Source: Chromobotia macracanthus (lineage: Eukaryota; Chordata; Actinopteri; Cypriniformes; Botiidae). From it: a stretch of 64,000 nucleotides of DNA. The position numbers were made by a program, and so were the translations under genes. The notes beneath the pieces are model-generated. The model saw only the letters and a program-made list of their open reading frames with translations. It ran no database searches and had not been told where the DNA came from. Shown here piece by piece: positions 32,396-46,700 of the stretch (its first letter is position 1; each line of letters opens with the position of its first letter). Location: positions 2,112,001 through 2,176,000 of the forward strand of contig JAZGTH010000075.1 of assembly GCA_036877525.1 (NCBI GenBank), given 5' to 3'.

Positions 32396-34723
32396 ATGGC
32401 GGCGGCGGGATGCGGATCAGCAACCGCGGCTGCCGGTGTGGGCGCAGGAGGCGTGAGCGCGGCGCGGGGGCGCTTCCCCGGTCGGCCTTGGTCGTCGCGG
32501 AGCCGTTTGCGCTCGGAGAAGCGATGGCAGCTGGGCCGCTCGGGGACGGACCCGGACGAGATCTCCTCCAGCGGAGGCCCGAGGCCCACCTGCCTGCTGT
32601 TTGCGCTGAATGAGGACCAGTCTCACCTGCGCCTGCTCGGGCTGGAGGCGAGCTACCGGAGCCTCGGGGAGGCCGGATACAGCTCCAGCGGGAGCGAGGA
32701 GGTGAGTGCGCCGCTTTTCACTGCGCGTCTCCGGTGCACGATCGTCGCACAGCCGTGTTCCGTGGGAAAGCTTTTAGAAAAGAAATGCTGTTGCACAAAA
32801 TGGACATGCATGCAACAGTCCGTCCGAGGGGTGACTTAGGGGGTCGTTAAAGGGCCGTGCGCTGGTGTCGGTGCAGATGGCTTGTTTGAGCCATGTTTCC
32901 GTCAAGATCCGAGGGTCTTTACCGTAGCATTGTAGCTCACAGCAGAAACAGGGTCATGGAGTACGTGTATTGCTTTTTTTTTACTTGCTGTGTTGTTATT
33001 GCAGGGTTTGGGCTCATGCATGCATGCAGATTTCTGCACTCGGTTCTGGTGACAGATTGCTTGTATTGCCATTCAGTGGGTTGGATCACCTGCAGTGAAT
33101 AACTATATGGCTGGATGTTGTTTAGGAAGCTAGCAGGCTCAGACTGAAGAGACTTCAGTGTGTTTGTGTGTGTTTTTATGTGCATGCAGCTGCTTGTGAG
33201 GTTGCATGTATTGTTGCATGTATACGTGCCAGGGAATCACATGTTGGCTGGTTAGTGTTTTGTAGAGCATCCCCACAATCATGGAAACAGATTTTAGGGA
33301 ATTTTAAAGTCACGGTTTTCAGGCCTGGAAAAGACGTGGAAATGTACAGAAGTCTGAAATAGAAAACGCGAAAGTGTTTTCTAATTACGCTCAAAAATAT
33401 TAAATTGCCTGGAAGCTGCTGTTTGTTAGGGCACTCTATGTGAAAAGCTCTTTTGTTCACAGGTCAGAAGGTGTGCAAACGTTGCGTTTGTGTTTTTATT
33501 CTGGTGCACTTGTTCTCTCGGTGTGTCTCAATGCTGTGGCAGTGTGCTATACTTACTTGTGTTGCTTTCTCTGGGCTGAAGCGTGCAACTGAATTGGGAT
33601 AAGATTGAATACTTAGAAGATCAAGGCCGAAGCTTTGTGAACTTTGAAAGCTTGAGGACGAGCTCTGACATTTCTTGTGTCTTATGAAATAACATGGATT
33701 CATCAGCTGTGTGTATTGGCTTCTGTGGCATTTACAGTGTCGGTTAACAACGTCTGTAAACTTTTATCAAGTGGTGTTACTTTGTGAAGTTTGCTGCCTT
33801 CATTTTTGCCTACGGTACTGTTTATATGAATTTCATATAGTGGCCGATGTCGGCTAGTACACAGTGTTGGAGTATGTTAACTTGACAAGGAACAAACAGT
33901 TTTTATAATACAGAAAGGTGTAAAAGTATTTTTCATATTTGTGAACTGTAACTTGCCTGATGTTTTTCTTTTTATACTGCTAAATAATGAATCAGTTACC
34001 TTCAAGTTCAGCAGTGGCTTATAGTTTATTTGTTCCAGTCTGGTTGTTTCGTACAGTCAGCGTGACGTTATGTTGCTGTCAGTATTTTGTGAACAAGAAT
34101 AAGGTTGTGTTGTCAACTTTAATTCAGTATTGTAATGCTTGTACTTTCTGGATCTTTTCTCAGATCTTTGTCATTGCTGAAACATTACCATGTTGTTTTC
34201 TGTGTGTTGTTAAGGAGAGTTCTCAACGAGACCTGATTTATGTATCCACTAATGTGCTGTCAGACTGAAATCATGTCAGAATTGTTTAGAAAATACAATG
34301 CCATAAACTGTGAGGTGTGAGAAGATATATACGAATATATGTCATATATAAACATATATGAATTCAGAGTGTGAATGTATGAATAACGTGCATATATTCA
34401 TAATACATAATCCATCCTTTTTCCAAACCCACTTGTCCTTTTTAGGGTCACGGGGACTGGAGCCTATAGGCACCCTATAGTACACCCTGAATAGGTGGCC
34501 ACTCTATTGCAGAGCAAACACTCACACAGTTAGGAGCAATTTTATGTCCAATTTACTGCACATCTTTGGAGGGATAGGGGAACCGGAGTAAATGTGTTGT
34601 ATTCAAATGTGTTCAAATATGTCACTTCTTATTTTAATTTTCAGGGAGCTGAATTTAAAGGTTTTGAAGTTGAAGATGAAAACGTCCGTGCTGAAGTTTG
34701 CTGTAGACGAAATCTTTCTAAAC
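32396..34723 (+). other. kmt2b: kmt2b exons 1-2: N-terminal menin-binding motif
   Basis: Residues 1-128. The sequence AARGRFPGRPW near residue 25 fits the RxRFPxxP menin-binding motif shared by KMT2A and KMT2B, which anchors menin and LEDGF to the complex. It is followed by an Arg/Ser-rich stretch and an acidic patch (GFEVEDENV). Intron 1 is about 1.9 kb and contains a dispersed repeat. Confidence 0.75.
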
Positions 34724-37700
34724 GTAAGTGTGACTTCACACAATGTAAATTATGAAAAGATTCCCCGAACGTTTAATTTCATTGTTGCATCAGTTAGATG
34801 CATTCCATGTGATTTAAGCATTATCTAATAATAATTCAATAAAGACACCAATCGTGAACTTCAAAATAAACAGGGTTATTGTAGTTCGTTAAAAAAATCA
34901 CTTCAGTAAGTGTTATCACTATTTATGTTACACCACAGTGAGATACAGAATTTAAATCTTATGTCACTTATTTATTGTTTTGTATCAAATACAGGTAATC
35001 GTGCTTCAGCAAAAGTGTCAAAGAAGATGCGTCAGAGGCAAGCTCCTGTGGTGACTGCTTCATTGGAAAACAAAGGTTCCCAAGACCCTCAGAATGATTC
35101 AGGTTCTGCTCAGCAACTACACAGTCAAGAGACTCTGAAGGATCCTTTAGTAGATGATGATGGTGGTGGTGGAGCTGGAGGAGGAGGATCGCAGAAGTCC
35201 TCCAAAACCGGGAGGAAAAGAGGGTCAGCAAAACAAGAGACTCAGTCGTCTCCGAAAATCACCATCAAGTTGGTGACTAAAAAGACAGTGCAACGGAGAT
35301 CAGGTAAAAAACAGAAGGAAATCAAGTTCAAGTCTGACATTACAGAAAATGAGTGTGACCAAATCTCAAGTGCTCATGTGAAATTAAAGACTGATGTACC
35401 AGCCAGTGAATGCAGTGCCGGTGAGGAGATTTGTACCAGAAGGCGAGGAAGATCTGCAGACAAAAAATTAGAAGTTGCCCCACAAACAAATCCTGATAAA
35501 GAATCCAGCGACCAAAAACTGAAGTTGAGGAAATCAACACGGAAGTCTCAAAATTCACTGCCCAGTGAAACTGCAGAGCCAAAAACTGAGACGAAGCCAG
35601 AGCAAGAGGGCGCTGAGGTAAATAAGCTTGTAATTAGGAGGCAATGCAGAAGGTCTTCAAATTTTGCACAGGAGTCTGGAAATCTCAGTTTGGCAGAGTC
35701 ATTGTTGGAAGTCTCAACTATTGAGGAATCCAGGTCACCTTCAAAAAAGAAAAAGAAGAAAAAAAAGAAGAAGAAGAACCGCAAAGAATCTGAAAGGTAT
35801 CAAGAATCTCAATCAACACCGGCTCTTGCAGATGATTCTCATGAAAAGTTCTCATTCAACACTGAATTTGTGGGAATTCCTGGTTTAAAGTTGACCAGGA
35901 TAAGAAACCCTAAAGCTAGGTCTCGCAAGAAACGCTGCAAGTTTGTTTGGACTCTTACACTGGTTAAAAGCAAAAGCAAAGATCACGACCAAGAGACTCC
36001 AAGTAAACCACAGGAAAGCCCCATTAAAGAGGCAGAATCTCCTTCTACATGTGCTCAGAATGATGTTTCTACAGAAATAAAATCCACATCCACACCTTCC
36101 AACACGTTGGAGATGGACCCTTTGCAGGAGAACCAAACCTTTGAGAACACAATTAACTCTGAAAGGCCAGAGAGCCCAATGACCTTTAAGGGTGTTGAAG
36201 AAACCTCAAAAGAAGTAAATGAGAAGGACGTTGAAAGGTCTGAAACTGCTACAGAAGCACATCCAGACGAGGCCACTCAGACAGATCCTGAAGATCTGAC
36301 AAGTAAAGATGTTGTTCCTCCTCTTCAAATAAAAGTTGTCTCATCACCAGACAAGAACAGTTTAAAGCAGCCGTTTCTAATTCAGCAAGTCATCACGTCT
36401 CCACGTCACCAAGTGAATGAAGCCTCTGCCACAGTGGAAGACCATCAGAAGAAAGAGAGGATGGAGAATGTGTTGGAAATTAAGACTACTCCAGCCCACA
36501 GAAGGAGGAACAGGCTGCACCAAAACACTGCCAGGAAGAAGCGTGGGAAACACAAACACTGGACAGTTTACAGACGAAAGCCTAAAACAAATCCGTCTCA
36601 AGAAAACCCCGCCTCTGAAAATGCAACTGAAACCAAGACTCGGGTGGACGAAATGCCAGTATCGCCAACAGCAGTGCCAGAATCTATAGAACCAAAACCA
36701 AACATGCCGTTGTGTGAAGTTTCACAGAAAAGAAGGAAAAGATCAATTCCATCAAATACAGAAGCATTACCTGAAACCTCTGAGCCTCAGCTAATAGAAC
36801 AAACTGTTGAATCAACTTCAACCAGTCCTTCAGTTGTGATGGAGGCCCAGCAGGAGATACAGGTGGAGGAGACACTGTCAGCTGAGACTAAAGAGGTTCT
36901 AGTTTTAGAGCCTTCAGAGAGAGATCAGCCTCAGGTTCCTCGTCTTGTACGCAGACGAATTAAACAGGTCAGACGTAGACGTAGGGCTTTGATTGGGCGG
37001 AGATTAAAAAATCCCAGGTTGAGACGGAAGGAGTTGGTTGAGGTTAGTGAAGATTGTTCTCCAGCTGCTGGCTCTGAAGGAGAAGAACCTAAACTAGTTG
37101 GAATATTTTCAACCAAGTACAAGCGGAAACAAATTTCAGGTTTTCAGTCCATAGGGAGTAAAAGAAAAAGGGTCAAGCTCTTATCAAAACAACTGGAGAC
37201 CACCATTGAAGATCAGATCTCTGAGCAGGCAGAAAAGGATTCTGTGGATGAGAAACAAGACCAGGATCAAGACATTCAGCCAAGCAAAATGAAGTTCATG
37301 AAAAACATAAGACATTTCATAATGCCAGTTGTGAGTGCCCGATCTTCTCGGGTGATCAAAACACCAAAGAGGTTCATGGATGATGCTGGTATGTCAGACC
37401 TGCCTCGCAGGAACTCCCAGAAGAAGCTGAATCTACAACCAAGATCAAAGAAACAAGATTCTAGTGAACAAGGTGAACCTGAATCCCTTCAATCTCAGGA
37501 TGAAGATGATGATCTGAGTGAAACTCAGACTGATCTCGATTTGTCTTCCACTTGGGACTCAAAACCGAAATCAACCGACGACACAGAGAATTTCAGTCAG
37601 GAAACACCGTCTGGAAAAAGACGCTCGCAGCTTAGAGATCCGGGTTTTAAATGGCAAGAGATGGAGCCTGCTGGTGTGGATGTGTATACCTTTGATGAAG

Positions 37701-40700
37701 ACCTGGACAAAGAGTTAGAGACCTTGTTATCTGCCAAAGATTTTACAGTGGACACATTTCTTGATCCTCTCCTGAAGAAGAAAAGATCCCCAAAGTTCAA
37801 AGCGCAAGCCTCAAAACTGAAGTTATACAGAAAGCTGAAACTCAAACAGGGTCTTGCAAGGTGTAAAAAGACCCCAAGAGAGGAAACAAAGAATGTTGTT
37901 TCATCTCCTACCAAGACACAGAAGACAGAGTTGAAGGAAGGGGCCAGTCTAATTCAGTCTCTCAGAGACATGAAGAGAGAAAAAGCTAAACTGAAGATTG
38001 AGGATCTTAACACCCCTGGGGTTGTTCGCAAAGTCTCCATCTGTGTCCGAGCTCTTAGTTCCAAGTTGCTCATGCAACACCAGGCAAAAGGTATCCAGGA
38101 AGATGAACTGCCAGATGAATTCTCAGTTCATACAGACATTTCACTTCCCAATAAATGCAAAGGTAAGTTAAGATCATATTTTCCAAAACGTTTATTTATA
38201 AATGACGGTTCAATACAATTTTGTCTTCCTTAACATTATCTTTGACCCTATTAGCCTACTTCCCTGGACTTTTCATGCATGATTTATCGCATTAAAATAG
38301 GTTGCAAATGCTGTTTCTGGTTGACTTCAAAAGATACTTAAATACTAAATTCTTTAGGCACAAATAGTGACAGCGTTTTTGTCTAATGCTCTCCTTCTTA
38401 TTCACTTTTATATCTCAGACTTTGAGAAAATGCATCTTACAGAATCCAAAGGTCTGGTTTCTGAGGATCATGCTGAGGAACATGCTGTTGAGGTTGAGGA
38501 GAAGGTCATCTCTCATCGCCCTCGCCTTACGGGAGCTAACAAGCGTATGTTTAACCTTCTGAAGAAAGCCAAGGTCCAGCTGATCAAAATAGACCAGCAG
38601 AAACAGTTGAAATCATCAGGGGTAAGTCCATTTAACTACAAATAACTTACTAGATATGTAGCTTTCTGTTCTAACAAATACATGTTCAACAGCTTTTGTA
38701 ATTATAAAGCATGGTTTTGTTTGGGTACTGCATGTCAGATGCCCAAGACTAAATTTAGTAATACCTGGTGCATACACTATGTAAATTTAATCTGGTTTTA
38801 AAATCAGGTTAATTGAAATTCTGTTAGTACAGTACAGTTTTAAGCTGTTATCACATCTTGTTTGTGTAGCTCTTGCCAGAAAGTAGAACGACAGCAACAA
38901 AGAGGCAGAGACGAAAACCAAAGGAGGGTCATGAAAATTCCTGTCCCAACAAGACCGACGTCTCTCCAGAGCAGGTGGGGTCACGTGTTTAAAAAACATA
39001 ACATACCATTTAAATTATATACATGGATTCCTGTTTGATTCCCAATATCCTTTAGGACTGATTTATGAGAAACATTCCTGTTTCCTTTTTCCTTGTAGAA
39101 AATGTCATATAGCATTGTAGTCAATTCCTTTAAAGTGGGCCTCATTCATTAACACGAGTATTACTGAAAAGCCTCAGTTAATGAACATCACAACACTCTT
39201 GTGAATTCGTTCAGTGCTTCTGTTTAACACTCGATTCTTTCCCTAAGGAGCCTGTGAGAGGAGGGCCCCGCATCAAACATGTCTGCAGGGCGGCCGCTGT
39301 GGTTTTGGGGCAGCCTCGCGCCGTTATCCCTGATGATATTCCACGACTGAGTGCGCTACCCATGCATGAGAGATCAGACATCCCTCCTTCACCTGCAGAG
39401 AAAGGTACAGTCACACTCCACAAACCGCTGTCAATGCTAACATGAACCAATAATAGATAACACTTAGACACACAATAGACAGAGAGTTAGTGTAACTGCT
39501 GCTTAATGATTGATGGTAATATCTGGTTTGCATTGTTTGAGATTATTTTACTAGTATTTCCTGCTCTATAACCAGTGTTACAGGAAATGACTGATGCTTT
39601 TCATAACAGAAATCTTTTGGTTACATATTTACATACGTCCTCCACAATAATGGAATGGTTAAGACAAATGAATATTCTAAATATTAATTTCAGTAATGTC
39701 AAAAAGTATTGATAAATAAAAATTAATAAAGTTATTTAATCCAGAATCTGTGGGTGCTGTGAGTCTTGTTATCTTAACAACATTCTCTTTTTAAACTCTA
39801 TGGGATTCCTGTGGACTTGCGTAAAAAGATTCAATATTTGAGTATTTGAGTTATTGTCTATGTAGAATGTTTGATGGTTGTGGGTTGTGGTATTGAGGTT
39901 GTGATGGTTTCTGTCACTGTGGCAGGTGTCGAGTCTCACTCTGATCCGGAGAGCCCCGTGTTACAAGAACACAGAACACCAAAGTTCCGCAGAGGTCGAG
40001 CTCATCTGTTCGGGAACCGCGGCCGGAGGTGTGGCGAATGTAAGGGTTGCCTCCATGAGGAAGACTGTGGCAAGTGCATAAACTGCCTGGACAAACCCAA
40101 GTTTGGCGGCCCCAACACGAAGCGCCAGTGTTGTGTGTACGTACCTGTTGATATTTTACCCAAAATATAATTTATCCAGAATTTAGGTCAATAAAGTTAC
40201 AATAAAAGTTACAATAATGGAAATAAACCAGTTTGTGCCTTAAAGTGTTAATAGGTTTTGTCATTTTGAGCATTTTTTTCTCTATTCCTTGTATTTTTAT
40301 AAGTCCTTTATATTATTTAATAACTCTTACTTTGTCATATAGTTATAAGCGATGTGATCAGGTTGAGGAAAGGAAAGCTCTGAGACTCAGTGGGAAGCTC
40401 CAAAAAGGTAAGAAAGCGTTTAAGAGTGAAAATAAGAACAAGTTTGTGATTTACAAAAGCACATTTGTGATTGCACGTCGCTGTTCGCAGGGCATTTCAA
40501 GAAACGGCGTTCATCATTCAGCGCGGGTCACTCCAGCAATGAAGACGGCGAGGGCACTGAGGGAATCGGGGGAACGTCTCTGGGTGACAGTCCGTCTGTG
40601 CGGAAGCAGCCACGACGACACGTGAAACCACGATCCTATTGCGACCTGCTGGATTACGACTCCGACTTCGACTGGATTGGTTCAGACTCCACCGCCCTGG

Positions 40701-43700
40701 CCCGCAGAAGAACTCCTGGACTTCGCAACACAGGTCAGCATTCACTCTAGTTTAGGATTTGGATGCAAATTATTGAAAAAAAAAAAATTATAAGTAAAAA
40801 AAAAAATAGCATTTTAATTGTATTAATATGTAACTGAAAACAATATTACAATAATATTAGAATAACGACATAACAAATGTATGTAAAAATAGTAAAAAAA
40901 GGAAAATTGAAAAAATAATTATAGTATTACTTTTTTAGCAGTTATTTCTGGGCTTTTTGCAAGATACATTATTTAAAAATAAAACTATTAATAGGGTCAT
41001 AATTGCTTATTAAACTACTGTTCCTTTAGCCTTTATTTACTTCCATCACTTCTATCTAAGCTTTAATTTTGATTGTATTCAAAACCCTAAAGATTTTGTG
41101 TCATTGGACGACTTCATTGGTGATGCCTTTGATGAGGAAGTGCGACAGCGCAGGCCCGGCTTCCACAAGGTCCCGCCCATCAGACGGAAAACTGAGAAGG
41201 TATTCAGACTGTACAAGCCTCAGGTGATATCTGTGGACTTTGTCCTCATTCAGCAAACATCTTACTAAAATTATGAAAACCACTTCCTTCTTGTGTTTGA
41301 AGAGTCTTCAGGAACAGACTCCGCCCAGCGTCCTCGCCGCCCTCGCCAATGGCTTTGCCAAGAGGGAGGCGGAGCCTGTGGAGCCCACCCACAAGATCTG
41401 TGTCGATTTTAAGGTACATATTATGTTATTTCATGCCAAACACATTCATAGAAGCTTAGATGAGTGATGTGCTTCAGGGAAACAAATTAAGAGCTTCTTC
41501 AAAAATGTTTCATTATTTTTGGACTGTTTTTAAAGTTGTTGAGATGGAAGGAAAGATGCTGTTTTTTAGGTCTCTGCATATGCGTCCAGATTTTGGCCCT
41601 GAAATGTTTTGCCACAAGATGGCAGCACATGACTTAAGTGTAAGAATCAGCGTTAAGGCCGAAACCACCCATAAACAGATGACAGATCTGTTTACCCTGA
41701 AGTGAATTCCAAAAGCCCTTCAACAGTCCCTCACAAAACACGGCATTGCTTGCCGTAATACAAAACACAAGCAGTCTGATGATAGTAATTTCAGTGGATT
41801 TATTTCAGTAACATAGTGATTGTGAGAATCTGTTGTGTTTCACACAACACAATCAGACACAGTGTTTCCAGGTGCACAGTTCTCATGACACAGTGAAGTA
41901 ATTTCTGAGAATCTGGGCCATGATGTTAACTGTTGAAATATGGTAGTTATGTTTTCAGGTTAGACCACTAGATTATAGTTAATAATAATTATTATTGTAA
42001 TATTTTAATTATTGTAGTAATAGTTAATAATAACTGTCTAAAGGTTTGGATATTAAGGGATGCTTGTATGACAATTTCTCATTCTACGCAGGAGAATTGT
42101 AGTTTACAGAGCGTGTGGGAAACAGGTGGTCTTAGTATCCTGACCTCAGTTCCTCTCGTACCGCAATACGTCTGCCTGCTGTGTGCCAGTAAAGGCCAAC
42201 ATGAGGTACATCCCACCAGCTCTGTTACCGTAGCAACCCTCCTCCAGCACATATGTGCGAGGTTAAAAATTTGATGTGTTAACTTGGATGTTTTTGTGAA
42301 TGTTTCACTGTTACAAATTATGTGAATTTGTGGTGTTGTTGGGCAGATGCTGTACTGTCAAGTTTGCTGTGAACCTTTCCATCGGTTCTGCCTGGAACCC
42401 TCTGAGAGACCTCTGGAGGAGAACAAGGAAAACTGGTGCTGTCGCCGCTGCAAGTTCTGCAGAGTTTGCGGCTACAAGAACAAAGAATCTAAGGTAGTTT
42501 GCAGAGCATCACATAAGCATGATTTTGAATACGTCACCCTTATTTGGTTTCCTTTGGTTTCCTCTCGTCAGCTTCCTGCCTGTAGTTCTTCAATTCTTCC
42601 TTAAAGTTCTTAAAAAGAGTTTGAAGCTGTTTGTGAGCTTTCAGATTTTGCAGCTGCAGCTGTGATGAGTGATCAATTTATTGGTTTTTATTTCTTCATT
42701 TCTCTATAGCCTCTCCTGGAGTGTGAAAAGTGTCAAAATTGTTACCACCCTGCCTGTCTCGGGCCCAACTACCCCAAACCCAACAAACATAAGAAGCAGT
42801 GGGTAAGTCATGCCGCATGCATGCTTTCCTCAACACAAATGCTAAAGGAAACAGGGTTGCTCTGTTAAATCTCTTTCCATGATGGTGCATTTTCAGTCTC
42901 ATGTGTTAAAGCAGACTGACAAAGAAACCTTATGTGGGTAGAATAAGTGTGAGTGCAAGCAATTCAGCAAAATCAGCCAGCTGTGATTCTGACTCAACCT
43001 CATGTAAATCTATATACTTTCAAATATTTTGAAACTCAAAGCTAAATGTTCACTCATAGAGAACTTTTAGACATATTTTCCCATCCAGCTGTTCATATTT
43101 ACACAGCTGCACAAGCTTCAAACAGAACACAAAATGTAAAAAGAAGTACATGTAGAAGTACATGAGTGTATCGTTTGGGGTATTTTTCTGTTATTGACTC
43201 TGAATTGAGGCGGTGTTGTTTGGTGTGTTTCAGGTGTGTATGACCTGCATCAGGTGTAGGAGTTGTGGGGTGACTCCGGGGAAGAGCTGGGACACTGAGT
43301 GGAATCATGACAAGAATCTGTGTCCCGACTGCACTCGACTGTTTGATCAAGGTGAGACTTGGAGGTTCTTGAGATCTGATGGACAGGTTTTTGTATAGAG
43401 CAGTTATTAATGAGTTTGATGGATGAGTTGAGATACGAGAGGACCTCATGATGTCAGGTAGATATTTATAAAGTTGACTTTTATCACCTATCCAGTCAGA
43501 GTAACTAATCTAGCTCTAACGTCATTTCTGTTAATAGAAATAATAATAGGAAAGATGTAACAACAAACAACATAAGAAATAAGCTTAACAATGCTTAAAA
43601 ACAATGAAACTTGGTTCCAACTCTATCCAACTCTAGTTTAATAAAGTGTAGTTAAGGATATGTCTTCCTAATTACTTTTAACAAGTTGTATTTTAATGCA

Positions 43701-46700
43701 AAAAAGATGTTTTGGGTTTTGTTGTTCAACTTTATGATGGGCACAAATGAATCATCAGATATAACTGCAGGAGATGTAAAAATATCCTCAGAGCCAGATG
43801 GAGGATGTTTCCATCTCATTTCAGTTTTATGGTTAACAACATTGATCTTTACTGTATGTGTGTTGTTCACAGGTAACTACTGCACAGTGTGCTTCAGGTG
43901 TTACGAAGATAACGACTATGAAAGTCAGATGATGCAGTGTTCCACATGTAACCACTGGGTTCATGCTAAATGTGAAGAGCTGACAGGTGAGTGAAGACAC
44001 GTCTGTCTTCATTAACTGGTCCGGCAGTGTGATTTCTGAAAATCTATAGTATAAAATCGTACGGCTGTCGCTTTATTTAACAACATGTCTATTAGTTTTT
44101 TTGTGTCATTTTGATGGTTTCATCAACGTTTTATTTTTTGTGAAGTACTTGCCTTCATAAAATAAAATAAAAATATAGTGTAAAAATAAAGACTCAACAT
44201 TTCTTGGCGTTTTTATCATTTCTCTGTCGTCTTAAAGTATTTCTCTTATATATGTTCAGTTTCGTAAGTGTGGGGATTTCTGGGAGTTGTGCACATTACT
44301 GAGAAAACGTCAGCAATGATTTTGACATTTCAGTTGAGAAATAATGACGTTATTACTGTTGAAGGGCTGCAGTAGGAAATGTAACGCAAATATCTGTGGC
44401 TGATATTTCTCACAGTTTCATTTTCATTGTATTTCCACACAGATGACTTGTATGAAATCTTATCCAGTCTGCCTGAGAGTGTGGTGTACTGCTGTCAGCC
44501 GTGCTTAGAAGCCCAGCCTGAAGGGGAAGTCAGTGGAGCTGGATGGAAGAAGGTTCTCCAGCAGGAGCTCAGGGTGGGGTTAGAAAAAGTACTGACTTGC
44601 CTGCAGAGCTCCACCCTTACCAAACACCTGGTCACCTGTGGGAGGGTGGGTGTCATCTCTTGCTGTGGTGTTAATTCAAAGGCTTTGTTTGCCTTACACG
44701 GTTTTTACGCTAGAGTACACCTAATAAAATTTTACCAGACCAGACATCTGATTGAGATGTTCTTATTCTAGAGAGCATCTGATTGGACAAAAATCTGCGT
44801 AGTGCTTGATGAGTCTTTACTATATAAACACATTTCAAGAATTTGTCTGCAGTTGGTACACATTCATGCTTAAAAAGCAAACATATTCAGGAACCTGGAA
44901 ACTTTCCAATTCTTGGTACTTCTGTCTTTTGTAGTGTTCTACATTGGGTTCTCCAGACACTGTGGCTGAGGCCTTGCCTGTTTGTGATCTTCGTGCTGTT
45001 GGAATAAAGTTCAAAGAAGGCTTGTACACATCCCTGGTCAGTATCTCAAGCAGTCACTTAAGTTCTAAGTTAAGTTCTGCTGTTTGGCTCAGTTTTTCAG
45101 GAGTTAACCTGAAAGTGCCTTTTTGAACACAAAAACAAATCAATAAAACTAAACTTTGTGGTGATAAATTCTGAATCAGTATTCAATGTGTTGTGCACTT
45201 AAAACTGGTACCAGTAAATTGTTCTCTTCCTGGCCAAGCTGGATCTCAGAGAATACATCTGCATTCTGCAGTTCAGTTTCACTGAGCTATTTTATCACGT
45301 ATTTGTATTATTTTGGCTTCTTAATAATACATATTTGTATTATTTGGAAATGCATAAACATTTTCCTCTCCTACATTTAAGCCAATGATGGCACACGTTA
45401 CCAACCCGTGACAGAAGTTAATCTGCTTCTGTTTTCTTATTATTAGAACAGAAATGCATGGATTGAATGTCTAGAAATGTCCCTTTGTTATTTGTGAGCA
45501 TTTGTTATAATTTCAAAACTGTGTCATGTATAAATACCTGAAAACAGAAGTAGATATTTTTACTTCTTGTGGTTTTGCCGAGAAGTCGTCTTTTCATGAG
45601 GATGTGGTAAAGGTGATGTGCAATCACCTCAAGGAGGAGGAAGGCCTACCCGATGACCGAAGACCCACAGCTGCAGCCCGTGCTTACTATCTGATGGTCA
45701 GAATCTTGTGTATTTATCTGTGATGTTATTCAGTTCCCAAAATAACAAATACAAGTTTATCAGTCCGAGTTCTTCAGCCCAAAACCTGCAGTGTAATTGA
45801 CTTAGCACTGCAGACAGCTGTGTTAAGTAATAATATTGATTAATAATAAATGTTGACTAATAATAATGATCTCGTCATATTGCAAGTGACATCCAGGTGT
45901 CATTGTGACTTTTTTTATTTTATCGTGTAAAAACATTCATCTAATCAGATGATGAGTGGAAAAGGAGACGTGCCGGTTCAGTTCAGCTGAAGTCAGCCAC
46001 AATGCATTGTGGGATACAGTTTTCTGTGGAGCGGGCTCTCATGTGTACTTTGCGTTTGGCGAGTTATCTGGGTATTCTGTGCAGGGCACACCACTGCTCA
46101 AAAAGTAGAAAGATTAGTTTTCTCAGAAAAGGCGGCACTTCATGGCCCATTTTGGCTGCACTGTTTTTAATACAAATAGACATTTTTATTTAGAGACATG
46201 TTAGTTGACATTTTTAATAATGTATCAGAACCCAGAAATTACTTTTTTCTGTTTATTCTTGCATTTATCTTAAATGTTTCTGGTGTAAAAATTAAATAAA
46301 TAATAATAATAATTTAATATATAATAATTAATATTTACCATCTCTATATTAATATTATTCATATTTCTTAGATCTTAGAGGATGTTTATAGTTGGTTCAA
46401 CAGTCATGACACTAAAGTGTGGAATCCGTGTTCCAAACATCTGCCAGAGTAAGTGTACTTTGTTTACTGCTTTGTGAGTTATGCTTTTTGTGCATCTTGT
46501 GCCGTCAAAATGGATGCTCGCAGATGAATCTCTTCCAAGTATCATTGCGTCTTTCATAATCGCAAATGCTCACTTCCTGTCCCTTTTGTTTTAGTGGAAT
46601 GCTTCCACATGCCGTAATGCCCCCAAACTATGAACACGTTTATGCACAATGGCGAGAACGAGATGGCTGTTCTGTGACTTTGAGTGGCACCTCGCAGCTG

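Noticed and set aside
44907..45126. Separate small gene in the kmt2b bromodomain region
   Set aside because: The open frame contains kmt2b exon 18 (44935-45036) and then runs into intron.
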